From Pseudomonadales bacterium (lineage in GTDB: Bacteria > Pseudomonadota > Gammaproteobacteria > Pseudomonadales > Moraxellaceae), in contig JABEVH010000174.1 in NCBI GenBank assembly GCA_013043915.1, positions 1-15,814 on the forward strand: a stretch of 15,814 nt of DNA, in the 5' to 3' direction. The stretch's first letter is position 1. Each line of letters begins with the position of its first letter. Below the pieces are notes generated by a model. The model searched no databases. It was not told where the DNA came from and saw nothing but the letters and a program-made list of their open reading frames with translations. Below, piece by piece: positions 6,872 through 13,398 of the stretch. The position numbers and the translations under genes are program-made.

Positions 6872-8181
6872 TGAAAAGGCTGAGTACTCTTGTTCTGGGA
6901 TGCTTGGTGTTGGCTGCTGGGCCTGTGCATGCTGCCACGGCTGCGCTCGATACGGGAAATACGGCTTGGATGCTGACTTCAACAGCCTTGGTGCTTTTTA
7001 TGACCCTGCCCGGGCTGGCTCTTTTTTATGGCGGTTTGGTCAGGACGCGCAACGTGCTATCTATCCTCATGCAGTGTTTCGCCATTACTGCCGTGGTCAG
7101 TCTTATGTGGTTGATCGGTTTGTATTCCCTAGCGTTTACCTCAGGGGGGGCATGGAATGCCCTGTTGGGTGGAGGGGGTCGTATTTTGTTCTCTGGGATG
7201 GGCAGGGCAACCATGGGGCCTAATGGGGTGCCAGAGGTGTTATTTGCTATGTATCAGATGACATTTGCCATCATTACCCCGGCCCTGATCATCGGAGGGT
7301 ACGCTGAGCGCGTCAGATTTTCATCCATGCTGGTATTTAGCGTTTTGTGGACCGCGCTGGTGTATACCCCGGTATGTCATTGGGTATGGGGTGGGGGTTT
7401 TTTACAGCAAAAAGGACTGCTTGATTATGCAGGTGGGACCGTGGTTCATATCACGGCGGGCGTGGCTTCCTTGGTTGCTGCTTTGACCTTGGGAGCTCGC
7501 AAAGGATTCCCTCGTCAATCCATGGCTCCGCATAATATGACCATGACGGTTACTGGCGCGGGGATGCTCTGGGTGGGCTGGTTTGGTTTTAATGCAGGAT
7601 CTGCTTTAGCTGCAGATGGTGCTGCCTCCATGGCTTTGGCAGTAACCCATATCTCTGCGGCCACGGGAGCTTTGACCTGGATGTTTCTGGAATGGTGGAG
7701 GTTTGGTAAACCCTCAGTGTTGGGCATCGTAACCGGTATGGTGGCCGGGTTGGGGACAATTACCCCTGCGGCGGGTTCAGTAGGTCCGGGTGGTGCATTG
7801 CTCGTTGGGTTATCAGCAGGGGTTGTCTGTTTTCTGATGACTCAGCTGATTAAAAGGGTATGGGCTATTGATGATTCCCTGGATGTATTCCCTGTGCATG
7901 GTGTGGGAGGCGTATTGGGTACGCTGATGGCAGGGTTGCTGTGCAGCCCCTCGCTCGGTGTCTTTAGCGGTATGGGTATGGCTAGCCAGAATCATAGCAT
8001 AGTTGAGCAGCTTTCTGTTCAGCTGCAGGGCGTGGGTGTGACTCTGGCCTATACAGCGGTTATCACGTGGGTGGTTATCAAGGCAACTAGCTGGCTGACC
8101 GGACCTATGCGCGTACAGGGTGATCAGGAAACGGAGGGCTTGGATTTGGTCCTGCATGAAGAGCGCGGTTACGATCTTTGA
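6871..8181 (+). CDS. amtB: Ammonium channel/transporter AmtB
   Basis: A 436-residue inner-membrane ammonium channel. A signal peptide is visible (basic MKR, hydrophobic core, VHA cut at about 21/22), as in other proteobacterial AmtB precursors, followed by about 11 membrane segments. Signature parts: GNTAWMLTSTALVLFMTLPG, FYGGLVR, FAMYQMTFAIITPALI, GGYAERVRF, the first pore histidine H193 in DYAGGTVVHITAG, and the second, H343, in LDVFPVHGVGG. The cytoplasmic tail EGLDLVLHEERGYDL is the region that contacts the P-II protein. Start: ATG at 6871, overlapping the glnK stop by one base; the GTG at 6868 would add only one residue. The pairing indicates regulated ammonium uptake under nitrogen limitation. 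Confidence 0.96.
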   Translation: MKRLSTLVLGCLVLAAGPVHAATAALDTGNTAWMLTSTALVLFMTLPGLALFYGGLVRTRNVLSILMQCFAITAVVSLMWLIGLYSLAFTSGGAWNALLGGGGRILFSGMGRATMGPNGVPEVLFAMYQMTFAIITPALIIGGYAERVRFSSMLVFSVLWTALVYTPVCHWVWGGGFLQQKGLLDYAGGTVVHITAGVASLVAALTLGARKGFPRQSMAPHNMTMTVTGAGMLWVGWFGFNAGSALAADGAASMALAVTHISAATGALTWMFLEWWRFGKPSVLGIVTGMVAGLGTITPAAGSVGPGGALLVGLSAGVVCFLMTQLIKRVWAIDDSLDVFPVHGVGGVLGTLMAGLLCSPSLGVFSGMGMASQNHSIVEQLSVQLQGVGVTLAYTAVITWVVIKATSWLTGPMRVQGDQETEGLDLVLHEERGYDL

Positions 8182-8303
8182 TGGGATTATTGTGAGCTAC
8201 TTGCCAGCCGATGGGCTTTCGCTTATGGTGTGGTCGGTACGTATGCCGGATGTCCTGGTGATTGAAGGCTTTTACCGGCCTATGTGCTGTACACTGACCC
8301 CAT

Positions 8304-8309
8304 AAGGAG
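8304..8309 (+). promoter_or_regulatory. Shine-Dalgarno before tandem ATG codons
   Basis: AAGGAG lies 3 nt from the ATG at 8313 and 6 nt from the ATG at 8316. The second is better spaced and gives MAVFLSDEWF. Confidence 0.6.
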
Positions 8310-8315
8310 AAAATG

Positions 8316-8702
8316 ATGGCAGTTTTTCTGTCGGACGAATGGTTTACAGAAGTTGAGAAGTTGACTCAGGTGGCTGGAGAGCTGGATGTGCCTGCTGCTT
8401 TGGCAAGTCTGGTACTCAATATTACCGTCAGCGGAGCTGTATCCGGTGATGTTGATATGTGCCTCAACGGTGGTCGTTTCGAACGTGGTCACAACAGTTC
8501 GGGCAGCACCAAGCTTAAGCTCCCCGTTGACTTGGCTCGTCGCATTTTTGTTGAGAATGATCAGTCTGCAGGTATGCAGGGTTTCATGAGCGGTCAGATT
8601 CGTGTCGAAGGCGACATGTCCAAGCTGATGGCCATGCAGACCTCGCGTCCAAGTGACAAGCAAAAGGATCTGCTAAAACAGATCAAGGCGATTACTGAGT
8701 GA
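8316..8702 (+). CDS. SCP-2 sterol-transfer-family protein
   Basis: A 128-residue soluble protein with the sterol carrier protein-2 fold, which binds lipids in a hydrophobic tunnel. Recognised from the C-terminal half: FMSGQIRVEGDMSKLMAMQ (about 90-108), where the G-x-I-x-V-x-GD-x-SKLM pattern is typical, and from the N-terminal pattern of a helix followed by strands (VLNITVSG, GDVDMCLNGG). There is no signal peptide or membrane segment, so it is cytoplasmic. Most bacteria lack sterols, so the ligand is probably another lipid; the true role is unknown. It is separated from amtB by 134 nt and ends just before a strong terminator, so it is either a short monocistron or the tail of the nitrogen unit. 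ATG 8313 is an alternative start, one residue longer. Confidence 0.85.
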   Translation: MAVFLSDEWFTEVEKLTQVAGELDVPAALASLVLNITVSGAVSGDVDMCLNGGRFERGHNSSGSTKLKLPVDLARRIFVENDQSAGMQGFMSGQIRVEGDMSKLMAMQTSRPSDKQKDLLKQIKAITE

Positions 8703-8708
8703 GTCGCA

Positions 8709-8741
8709 GCCGGCATGCAGGGCATGCCGGCTTTTAGTTTT
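8709..8741 (+). terminator. Strong intrinsic terminator after the SCP-2 gene
   Basis: A perfect 10-bp stem GCCGGCATGC (8709-8718) / GCATGCCGGC (8722-8731) with loop AGG, followed by TTTTAGTTTT (8732-8741), six bases after the stop codon. It insulates the upstream genes from the GAPDH gene. Confidence 0.93.
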
Positions 8742-8798
8742 ACCCTTCATGCTTTTCTAGTTCGTCGAATAATCCTGATGCTCAGTTGATTCGTGAGG

Positions 8799-8827
8799 TT
8801 CATGCCGGCTTCAAAAGCATGTACAAT
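8799..8827 (+). promoter_or_regulatory. Candidate sigma-70 promoter for the GAPDH gene
   Basis: The -10-like TACAAT (8822-8827) differs from TATAAT by one base and lies 30 nt before the start codon. The -35 at 17-bp spacing is a weak TTCATG (8799-8804). The preceding terminator means the gene needs its own promoter, which supports the call. Confidence 0.4.
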
Positions 8828-8857
8828 GCGCGCTTCATTGATTGTTGAGGTCATGTC

Positions 8858-10321
8858 ATGAGCGCAGCCGAGTCCTTGAAAGCCCTGTCGGATGACCATT
8901 TTGGTCGTTGGAAAAACCGTGAAGCTCTTGCTGAGACCATGATTCCCATGATTGGTCGTTTGTACCGTGAGCGTAATGTGGTCGTGGCAGTTTATGGACG
9001 TGCTCTGGTTAACCGCTCGGTCATTCAGATACTCAAACATCATCGGCGTGTTCGTATGATTGCTGGGGATCTTTCTGTTGTTGATACCTTCCCCTTGCTG
9101 CAAACCCTGTGTGAGCTTGATCTTGGTCCCTGCCGTGTTGATTTGGGTAAACTGGCTATTCAGTACCGTCAAAATCCCGAAGGGCTCACGCCTGCTGAGT
9201 TTGTCCGGCGGGAAGTAGCTCCTAGCTTGGGACAGAAAAATGATGCTCGCCCCACCGATGTCGTGTTATATGGCTTTGGGCGTATTGGTCGTTTACTAGC
9301 TCGTTTGTTGATTGAGAAAGCAGGCGGCGGTGATGGCTTGCGCTTGCGGGCTGTGGTGGTACGTAAAGCAACCGATGGCGATTTGCAAAAGCGGGCTTCG
9401 TTGCTGCGCCGCGACTCTGTGCATGGCCCCTTTGAAGGGACCATCGCGGTTGATGATGAAAATGAAGCTATCATCGCCAATGGCAACTATATCAAGGTGA
9501 TCTATGCCAATAATCCAGAAGATGTGGATTACAGTGCTTATGGTATTAACAATGCCATCTTGGTCGATAATACCGGCAAGTTGAAAGATCGGGCGGGTCT
9601 GAGCAGACATTTGCGCCCAGGCATCGCTAAAGTATTGTTGACAGCACCGGCCAAGGGCGATGTCAAGAATATCGTTTTTGGGGTGAATGGTCATGATGTT
9701 ACCCAGGATGATCAAATTATATCGGCGGCTTCGTGTACGACCAATGCGATTACTCCGGTCTTAAAGGTGATCAATGAGCATTTTGGCTTGATTTCGGGGC
9801 ATGTGGAGACTGTGCATTCCTACACCAATGACCAGAATCTTATTGATAATTACCACAAGTCGGATCGTCGTGGCCGCTCAGCGGTGCTGAACATGGTGAT
9901 CACTGAAACGGGAGCAGTGAAAGCGGTTGCCAAGGCATTACCGGAATTGACCGGTAAATTGACCGGTAATTCTATTCGTGTACCGACACCCAATGTGTCT
10001 CTGGCTATTTTGAATCTAGCCTTGCCTCGGGAGGTGACACGCGAAGAAGTTAATGATTTTATGCGTGAAATTGCGCTGAGCTCACGCTATCAGCGGCAGA
10101 TTGATTTTACCAATTCAACCGAGGTGGTGTCCTCTGACTTCATCGGTTCGCGTGCAGCAGGCGTTTTTGATGCGCAGGCCACGATTGTTAATGGTCATCA
10201 TGCGACGCTTTACGTTTGGTATGATAATGAGATGGGTTACAGCTGTCAGGTACAGCGCATTGTTGAGTACTGGTCAGGTATTAACTACATAGCCTATCCA
10301 GCCGAAGTCGCTGACATCTGA
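8858..10321 (+). CDS. Glyceraldehyde-3-phosphate dehydrogenase, long form with N-terminal extension
   Basis: A GAPDH of 487 residues, against about 330 for the usual enzyme. It oxidises glyceraldehyde 3-phosphate with NAD(P) and phosphate. The Rossmann motif GFGRIGR is at 139-145, the active-site segment SAASCTTN puts the catalytic cysteine at C293 and the general-base histidine at H320 (HSYTND), followed by RGRSAVLNM, TGAVKAVAKALPEL and the closing YDNEMGYS. Residues 1-130 are extra, helical and charged (DDHFGRWKNREALAE, VYGRALVNRSV), with no motif I recognise. Long GAPDHs of this type occur in gammaproteobacteria, e.g. Pseudomonas. The ATG at 8858 is 7 nt after GAGG (8847-8850). A terminator lies before it and a palindrome after it, so it is monocistronic. 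Which cofactor it prefers cannot be read with confidence. Confidence 0.92.
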   Translation: MSAAESLKALSDDHFGRWKNREALAETMIPMIGRLYRERNVVVAVYGRALVNRSVIQILKHHRRVRMIAGDLSVVDTFPLLQTLCELDLGPCRVDLGKLAIQYRQNPEGLTPAEFVRREVAPSLGQKNDARPTDVVLYGFGRIGRLLARLLIEKAGGGDGLRLRAVVVRKATDGDLQKRASLLRRDSVHGPFEGTIAVDDENEAIIANGNYIKVIYANNPEDVDYSAYGINNAILVDNTGKLKDRAGLSRHLRPGIAKVLLTAPAKGDVKNIVFGVNGHDVTQDDQIISAASCTTNAITPVLKVINEHFGLISGHVETVHSYTNDQNLIDNYHKSDRRGRSAVLNMVITETGAVKAVAKALPELTGKLTGNSIRVPTPNVSLAILNLALPREVTREEVNDFMREIALSSRYQRQIDFTNSTEVVSSDFIGSRAAGVFDAQATIVNGHHATLYVWYDNEMGYSCQVQRIVEYWSGINYIAYPAEVADI

Positions 10322-10331
10322 GTTGATGAAG

Positions 10332-10356
10332 CTGGCCCAGACAACCTCTGGGCCAG
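10332..10356. terminator. Palindrome between convergent genes, probable shared terminator
   Basis: CTGGCCCAG (10332-10340), loop ACAACCT, CTGGGCCAG (10348-10356): a perfect 9-bp stem 10 nt after the GAPDH stop and 11 nt beyond the DUF3443 stop on the other strand. Neither side has a proper T-run, so it may work with Rho or protect 3' ends. Confidence 0.55.
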
Positions 10357-10367
10357 ACAACTCATTA

Positions 10368-11702
10368 TTATGGCAATGAGTAATAGGCTACCAGCGGGCC
10401 GGTCAGTCCAGTACTGGGCAAGGGCTGGCTTTGGATCAGGGTTGCAACCCCTTTGCCGTAAAAGAATGGTAGTCCCATGACCAAGGTTTGATTGTCTGGG
10501 GCTGTCGCGGCGAGATTGTCAAATGCCGTATTGGCTGGGTAGTTGGAAAATAATGTGGTGGCACTTTCTAGGTTGAAACTAATCATTGCTGTTTGGTTGT
10601 TTGCATCAAACAGGGTGGCTTGCAGGTTCTGAGGAGAGGGCGTCGGACAGGCAAAGCCAGCGCCTGCTGAGCCGTTAGGGCAGGCAGGTAACTGATTGCC
10701 GACTTCCCATACACTGGTGCCAGAATCAAAGTAGCTGGTTGGGTAGGTTTGATTGTTGATCTGAGCTTCATTAAGCTGGCCAGCTGGAGTGGGGTTCAGT
10801 AGGCTAAAAATACTGACCAAAGCCAGTTTTGTGGCTGAACTGGGAAGTGTATTGTCACTTTGTGTATTGATGCCCAACAGCATTTGGCCATTGACCGTAG
10901 CTGCCCCTGTGTCGTTAAGAGATGGCAGATCAATCAGGATGCCATTGTTATCTCGTGGGAGCATGCTTACAGGGTTTTGTAGTTGGCTAGTGATACTGGT
11001 GGGTATGACGGCCATGGTTTGGCATCCACTGCTATTGCAGTCATAGTAGGGCGCTGGTGTACAACTGCTGCCGCAGTCCTGAGAAAAGACACCTACACCT
11101 AAAATACCATTAGCCCCTAGACTGGCCAGATCGTTTTCAGGGACGTTGACCGGTGCGCTTTGCGGGCAACTCGAGGGAGTCAGGTTGGTTCCTGCACCAA
11201 TGATCTGTACAGGGACGTTTCTAGCTAATTCACCGCCTAATTGAATGTCCGCTTTATTGATACTACCCCAAGAGTATCCATCAGCAAACAAAGAACACTC
11301 GTAAAGCGTGCTGCCGCGATCCGTGACGGCAGGTAGGGAAAGGGATAGTTCCCCCTGACCTGATTGTGCCAATAACCTCAAGCCTACCGAGCCGGTATCA
11401 ATCAGGACATGATCAATACTCTGGCAGGCATTGGTTGAGGGTATGCATACGGTGATGGTCGCAAATACACCGTTGACATAATTAGATTTGCTGGCAGGTG
11501 GTCCTCCATCAATGATCAAGGGTACGACATTGTTATAGATCGAGCTGTTCAGGCTGACGTTGCCTGTTAGTGATGCATTGGCTCCAGGGGTGGTGGAATT
11601 TGGAGCTATACCTCCGGTTGAGGATGACCCCCCGCCTCCGCAGGCGGTCAGGAAGCAAGGAAGTGCTAGCAAGGAAACGATAAAAATGAAAGGTGAACGC
11701 AT
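10368..11702 (-). CDS. DUF3443-family lipoprotein with pepsin-like D-[TS]-G motifs
   Basis: A 444-residue protein. The N-terminus is a lipoprotein signal with lipobox LTAC (C21 would be lipidated), then a Gly/Ser-rich linker. The body matches DUF3443 from memory: IDGGPP, ITVCIPSTNACQSIDHVLIDTGSVGLRLL, FADGYSWGSI, ANGILGVGVFSQDCG, FDSGTSVWE, and GLPFFYGKG near the end. The family function is unknown to me. Two D-[TS]-G motifs (D102-TGS and D326-SGT) lie about 220 residues apart, with an ANGILGVG segment between, the layout of bilobal aspartic peptidases. At least ten cysteines in the mature part suggest disulfides and an extracytoplasmic location. Its ATG follows directly on the stop of the DUF2844 gene, so it is the last gene of a coupled - strand operon. 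Protease activity is inference only. Confidence 0.85.
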   Translation of the reverse strand: MRSPFIFIVSLLALPCFLTACGGGGSSSTGGIAPNSTTPGANASLTGNVSLNSSIYNNVVPLIIDGGPPASKSNYVNGVFATITVCIPSTNACQSIDHVLIDTGSVGLRLLAQSGQGELSLSLPAVTDRGSTLYECSLFADGYSWGSINKADIQLGGELARNVPVQIIGAGTNLTPSSCPQSAPVNVPENDLASLGANGILGVGVFSQDCGSSCTPAPYYDCNSSGCQTMAVIPTSITSQLQNPVSMLPRDNNGILIDLPSLNDTGAATVNGQMLLGINTQSDNTLPSSATKLALVSIFSLLNPTPAGQLNEAQINNQTYPTSYFDSGTSVWEVGNQLPACPNGSAGAGFACPTPSPQNLQATLFDANNQTAMISFNLESATTLFSNYPANTAFDNLAATAPDNQTLVMGLPFFYGKGVATLIQSQPLPSTGLTGPLVAYYSLP

Positions 11703-12134
11703 TTAATTCAGATCCTGCATGGTAATTCCTGGAGGTAATGCCTTGGGGAGGTAGCTATACCCTTGAAAATGCCCGAGGTACATGCGCGACTCTACCACCA
11801 GGTCGGGCGTGGCAAGATAGAGACGGTGGTGATCAGGTCGTCGTGGTCGGTATTGATGCAGTGTTTGAGCATATGAACCTAAAGTATGTTCCAGATTAGG
11901 GGGAGCCGAGCCCTGCCAGCGTTGCGCTATGATAGTTCCATCTGAACCTGCATACTCTTCCATTTGCGTGCCTTGAGGGGTCACATAGCTGTAACGCGTA
12001 AAGGGTACAGCCAGGGCATGGCGTGTTGCCATTCGGTGTTGGGTGATGTCCGCGCTGGAGCCGCCCAAGTCAGCCCATGCTGGCCAGCAGATCATGAGGT
12101 TTAAACAAAATATCGTGCAGATGCCAGGTTTCAT
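11703..12134 (-). CDS. DUF2844-family secreted protein
   Basis: 143 residues with a signal peptide (MKPGICTIFCLNLMICWPAWA, likely cut after AWA at about 21) and a mature part starting DLGGSS. Features matching DUF2844 as I know it: LGG at the mature N-terminus, a central YVTPQGTQMEEYAGSDGTI, QRWQGSAPPNLEHTLGSYA, and a tyrosine/arginine-rich segment. There is no membrane segment beyond the signal, so it should be periplasmic or exported. DUF2844 genes often sit beside DUF3443 genes, as here: the stop abuts the DUF3443 start (TAA then ATG), and its own ATG overlaps the upstream stop by one base. No separate ribosome site is evident, so translation probably depends on coupling. The function is unknown. 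Confidence 0.82.
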   Translation of the reverse strand: MKPGICTIFCLNLMICWPAWADLGGSSADITQHRMATRHALAVPFTRYSYVTPQGTQMEEYAGSDGTIIAQRWQGSAPPNLEHTLGSYAQTLHQYRPRRPDHHRLYLATPDLVVESRMYLGHFQGYSYLPKALPPGITMQDLN

Positions 12135-12574
12135 CAGGGTGCTCGGGGAGGTGTCTTTTGGAGTTGCTGCTGTAATTGCTTAATACGTTGAGCTTTGAGT
12201 TTGATCAGAGCTTCACTATCGGCCAGCTGACTATCCAGATCCTGTTTGCGTGAGGCCAGATCCGTATATTCTGTATGTAAGCGATCTACATTTTCAGCGC
12301 CCAGTTCAACCTGGTCAGGGAGTTCAGCCGGTGTTGAAACCACGGTGGGTAAGGGGGGGGGCTGTAAACGAACGGTCGCTGGATGCGGAGGGTGTGCGAC
12401 GATATGAGGTGGGGGATTTGAGGGTGCTAAATGCCGTGGGTAGGTTTTCCACGCTTGTATAGCCACTAGAACCATAGCCAGTAAGGCCACCCCAAGCGAC
12501 AGGCTACGCCATCTTCTCACTTCAGTTATCCATAGGGTCATTGTTGAATGATCTTGAGTATAGCTGTTGGTCAT
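12134..12574 (-). CDS. Membrane-anchored proline-rich coiled-coil protein, unknown function
   Basis: I do not recognise a family. The 146-residue product has a short cytoplasmic N-terminus with basic residues (RRWR), one membrane helix at about 26-42, a proline-rich stretch at about 48-86, and a charged heptad-like helix at about 96-140 (QDLDSQLADSEALIKLKAQR and following) that should form a coiled coil. This is the architecture of a single-pass periplasmic spacer or scaffold, such as pilus-assembly or division accessory proteins, but that is only analogy. It is first in the unit with DUF2844 and DUF3443. The start is uncertain: AGGAG at 12590-12594 (plus-strand coordinates) is 3 nt from a TTG at 12586 and 15 nt from the ATG at 12574; ATG 12541 is a third option. 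A run of nine C in the coding strand falls inside it. Confidence 0.7.
   Translation of the reverse strand: MTNSYTQDHSTMTLWITEVRRWRSLSLGVALLAMVLVAIQAWKTYPRHLAPSNPPPHIVAHPPHPATVRLQPPPLPTVVSTPAELPDQVELGAENVDRLHTEYTDLASRKQDLDSQLADSEALIKLKAQRIKQLQQQLQKTPPRAP
12353..12361 (-). repeat. Nine-base homopolymer (G9 on +, C9 in the coding strand)
   Basis: The run encodes three consecutive prolines (LQPPPLP) in the coiled-coil gene. A tract of this length can slip and shift the frame. It is the longest homopolymer I noticed in the window; other G runs reach seven. Confidence 0.9.
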
Positions 12575-12589
12575 CGTATCGATCAAATG

Positions 12590-12594
12590 CTCCT
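12590..12594 (-). promoter_or_regulatory. Shine-Dalgarno with awkward spacing
   Basis: AGGAG on the minus strand, 3 nt from TTG 12586 and 15 nt from ATG 12574. Neither spacing is ideal, so the start of the coiled-coil gene remains open; a TTG start would add MIDT. Confidence 0.45.
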
Positions 12595-12623
12595 ACAAAC
12601 TAGCCGTGCAAGCAGATGCCCTG

Positions 12624-12632
12624 TGCGATAAT
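12624..12632 (+). promoter_or_regulatory. Candidate extended -10 promoter for the YciC-like gene
   Basis: TGC-GATAAT: an extended -10 (TG one base before the hexamer, hexamer one mismatch from TATAAT), 25 nt before the ATG at 12658. No good -35 is visible. On the other strand an overlapping TATTAT (12629-12634) could serve the divergent gene. Confidence 0.4.
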
Positions 12633-12657
12633 AGAGATAGTATCTATGAGGACTCGC

Positions 12658-13398
12658 ATGATTATGGAATCGATTCATCAAGAAGTTTGGCATTTCTTTA
12701 GAACCCAAGCATGGAAGTTGATAGGGCTGACTTTGCCTGTGGTGGTGGTGATTAGCCTCTGGCTAAGTTACCTCACCTATGCAGGTTGGGATAATTGGAC
12801 GTATGTGCAGGGGTGGCTGGATTACATCAAAATGCATCCCGGTGATCTTGCCCATGCGCCTGCATTTCATGTGAACTTGGCAGAGACCATGCCTAGTTTG
12901 ATCGCACAGTTGTTGTTTGATGTGCTGGCTGTTTTAGGTATCGATAGGCTGGTACGGGGCACAGAACAATCTACCTTAAAGCTATGGCAACTGGCACTGG
13001 AGCGAGGGCCGCGTCTTTTTGTGGCACAGTTACTTTCGGGGTTGCTCGTGATACTGGGGCTTATGGCTTTTTTAATTCCAGGTGCTTATCTATCTGGACG
13101 GTATCTGCTGGTCAGCGTAGAGGCACCTTTAAGTGATAAAAGCCCCCTGCAGTCCATGGCTGATAGCTGGAGCCATACACAAGGTCGTGCTTGGGTTTTG
13201 CTAGGTGGTTATATGTTATGGAGTGTGGTGCGAGGATTGGGTACCTTGGCGGTTTCAGGGCTGGGCTATGCGATGTCAGAACACTCGGTAGGGGGCATGT
13301 TGATGATGACCCTAACTCACGCTGTTAATATGTGGTTGGGTATTCCGGTTTTAATTTACCTCTATCGGGCACGATTAACGGCCCTGTCAGCCGGATAG
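12658..13398 (+). CDS. YciC/UPF0259-like multi-pass membrane protein
   Basis: A 246-residue integral inner-membrane protein of unknown function. Membrane segments at about 21-41, 80-98, 119-150, 178-205 and 211-236, with a polar loop at 42-78. The segment LMAFLIPGAYLSGRYLLVSVEAPLSDKSPLQSMADSW, a helix breaking at PGAY then a short acidic loop and an amphipathic helix with SW and GRAW, resembles the YciC/UPF0259 family; this is from general pattern and is not certain. ATG 12658 is chosen because GAGGA (12648-12652) stands 5 nt before it; in-frame ATGs at 12646 and 12616 are less well placed. It is divergent from the coiled-coil/DUF2844/DUF3443 unit, sharing an upstream region of about 83 nt, and could be co-regulated with it. 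Confidence 0.65.
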   Translation: MIMESIHQEVWHFFRTQAWKLIGLTLPVVVVISLWLSYLTYAGWDNWTYVQGWLDYIKMHPGDLAHAPAFHVNLAETMPSLIAQLLFDVLAVLGIDRLVRGTEQSTLKLWQLALERGPRLFVAQLLSGLLVILGLMAFLIPGAYLSGRYLLVSVEAPLSDKSPLQSMADSWSHTQGRAWVLLGGYMLWSVVRGLGTLAVSGLGYAMSEHSVGGMLMMTLTHAVNMWLGIPVLIYLYRARLTALSAG

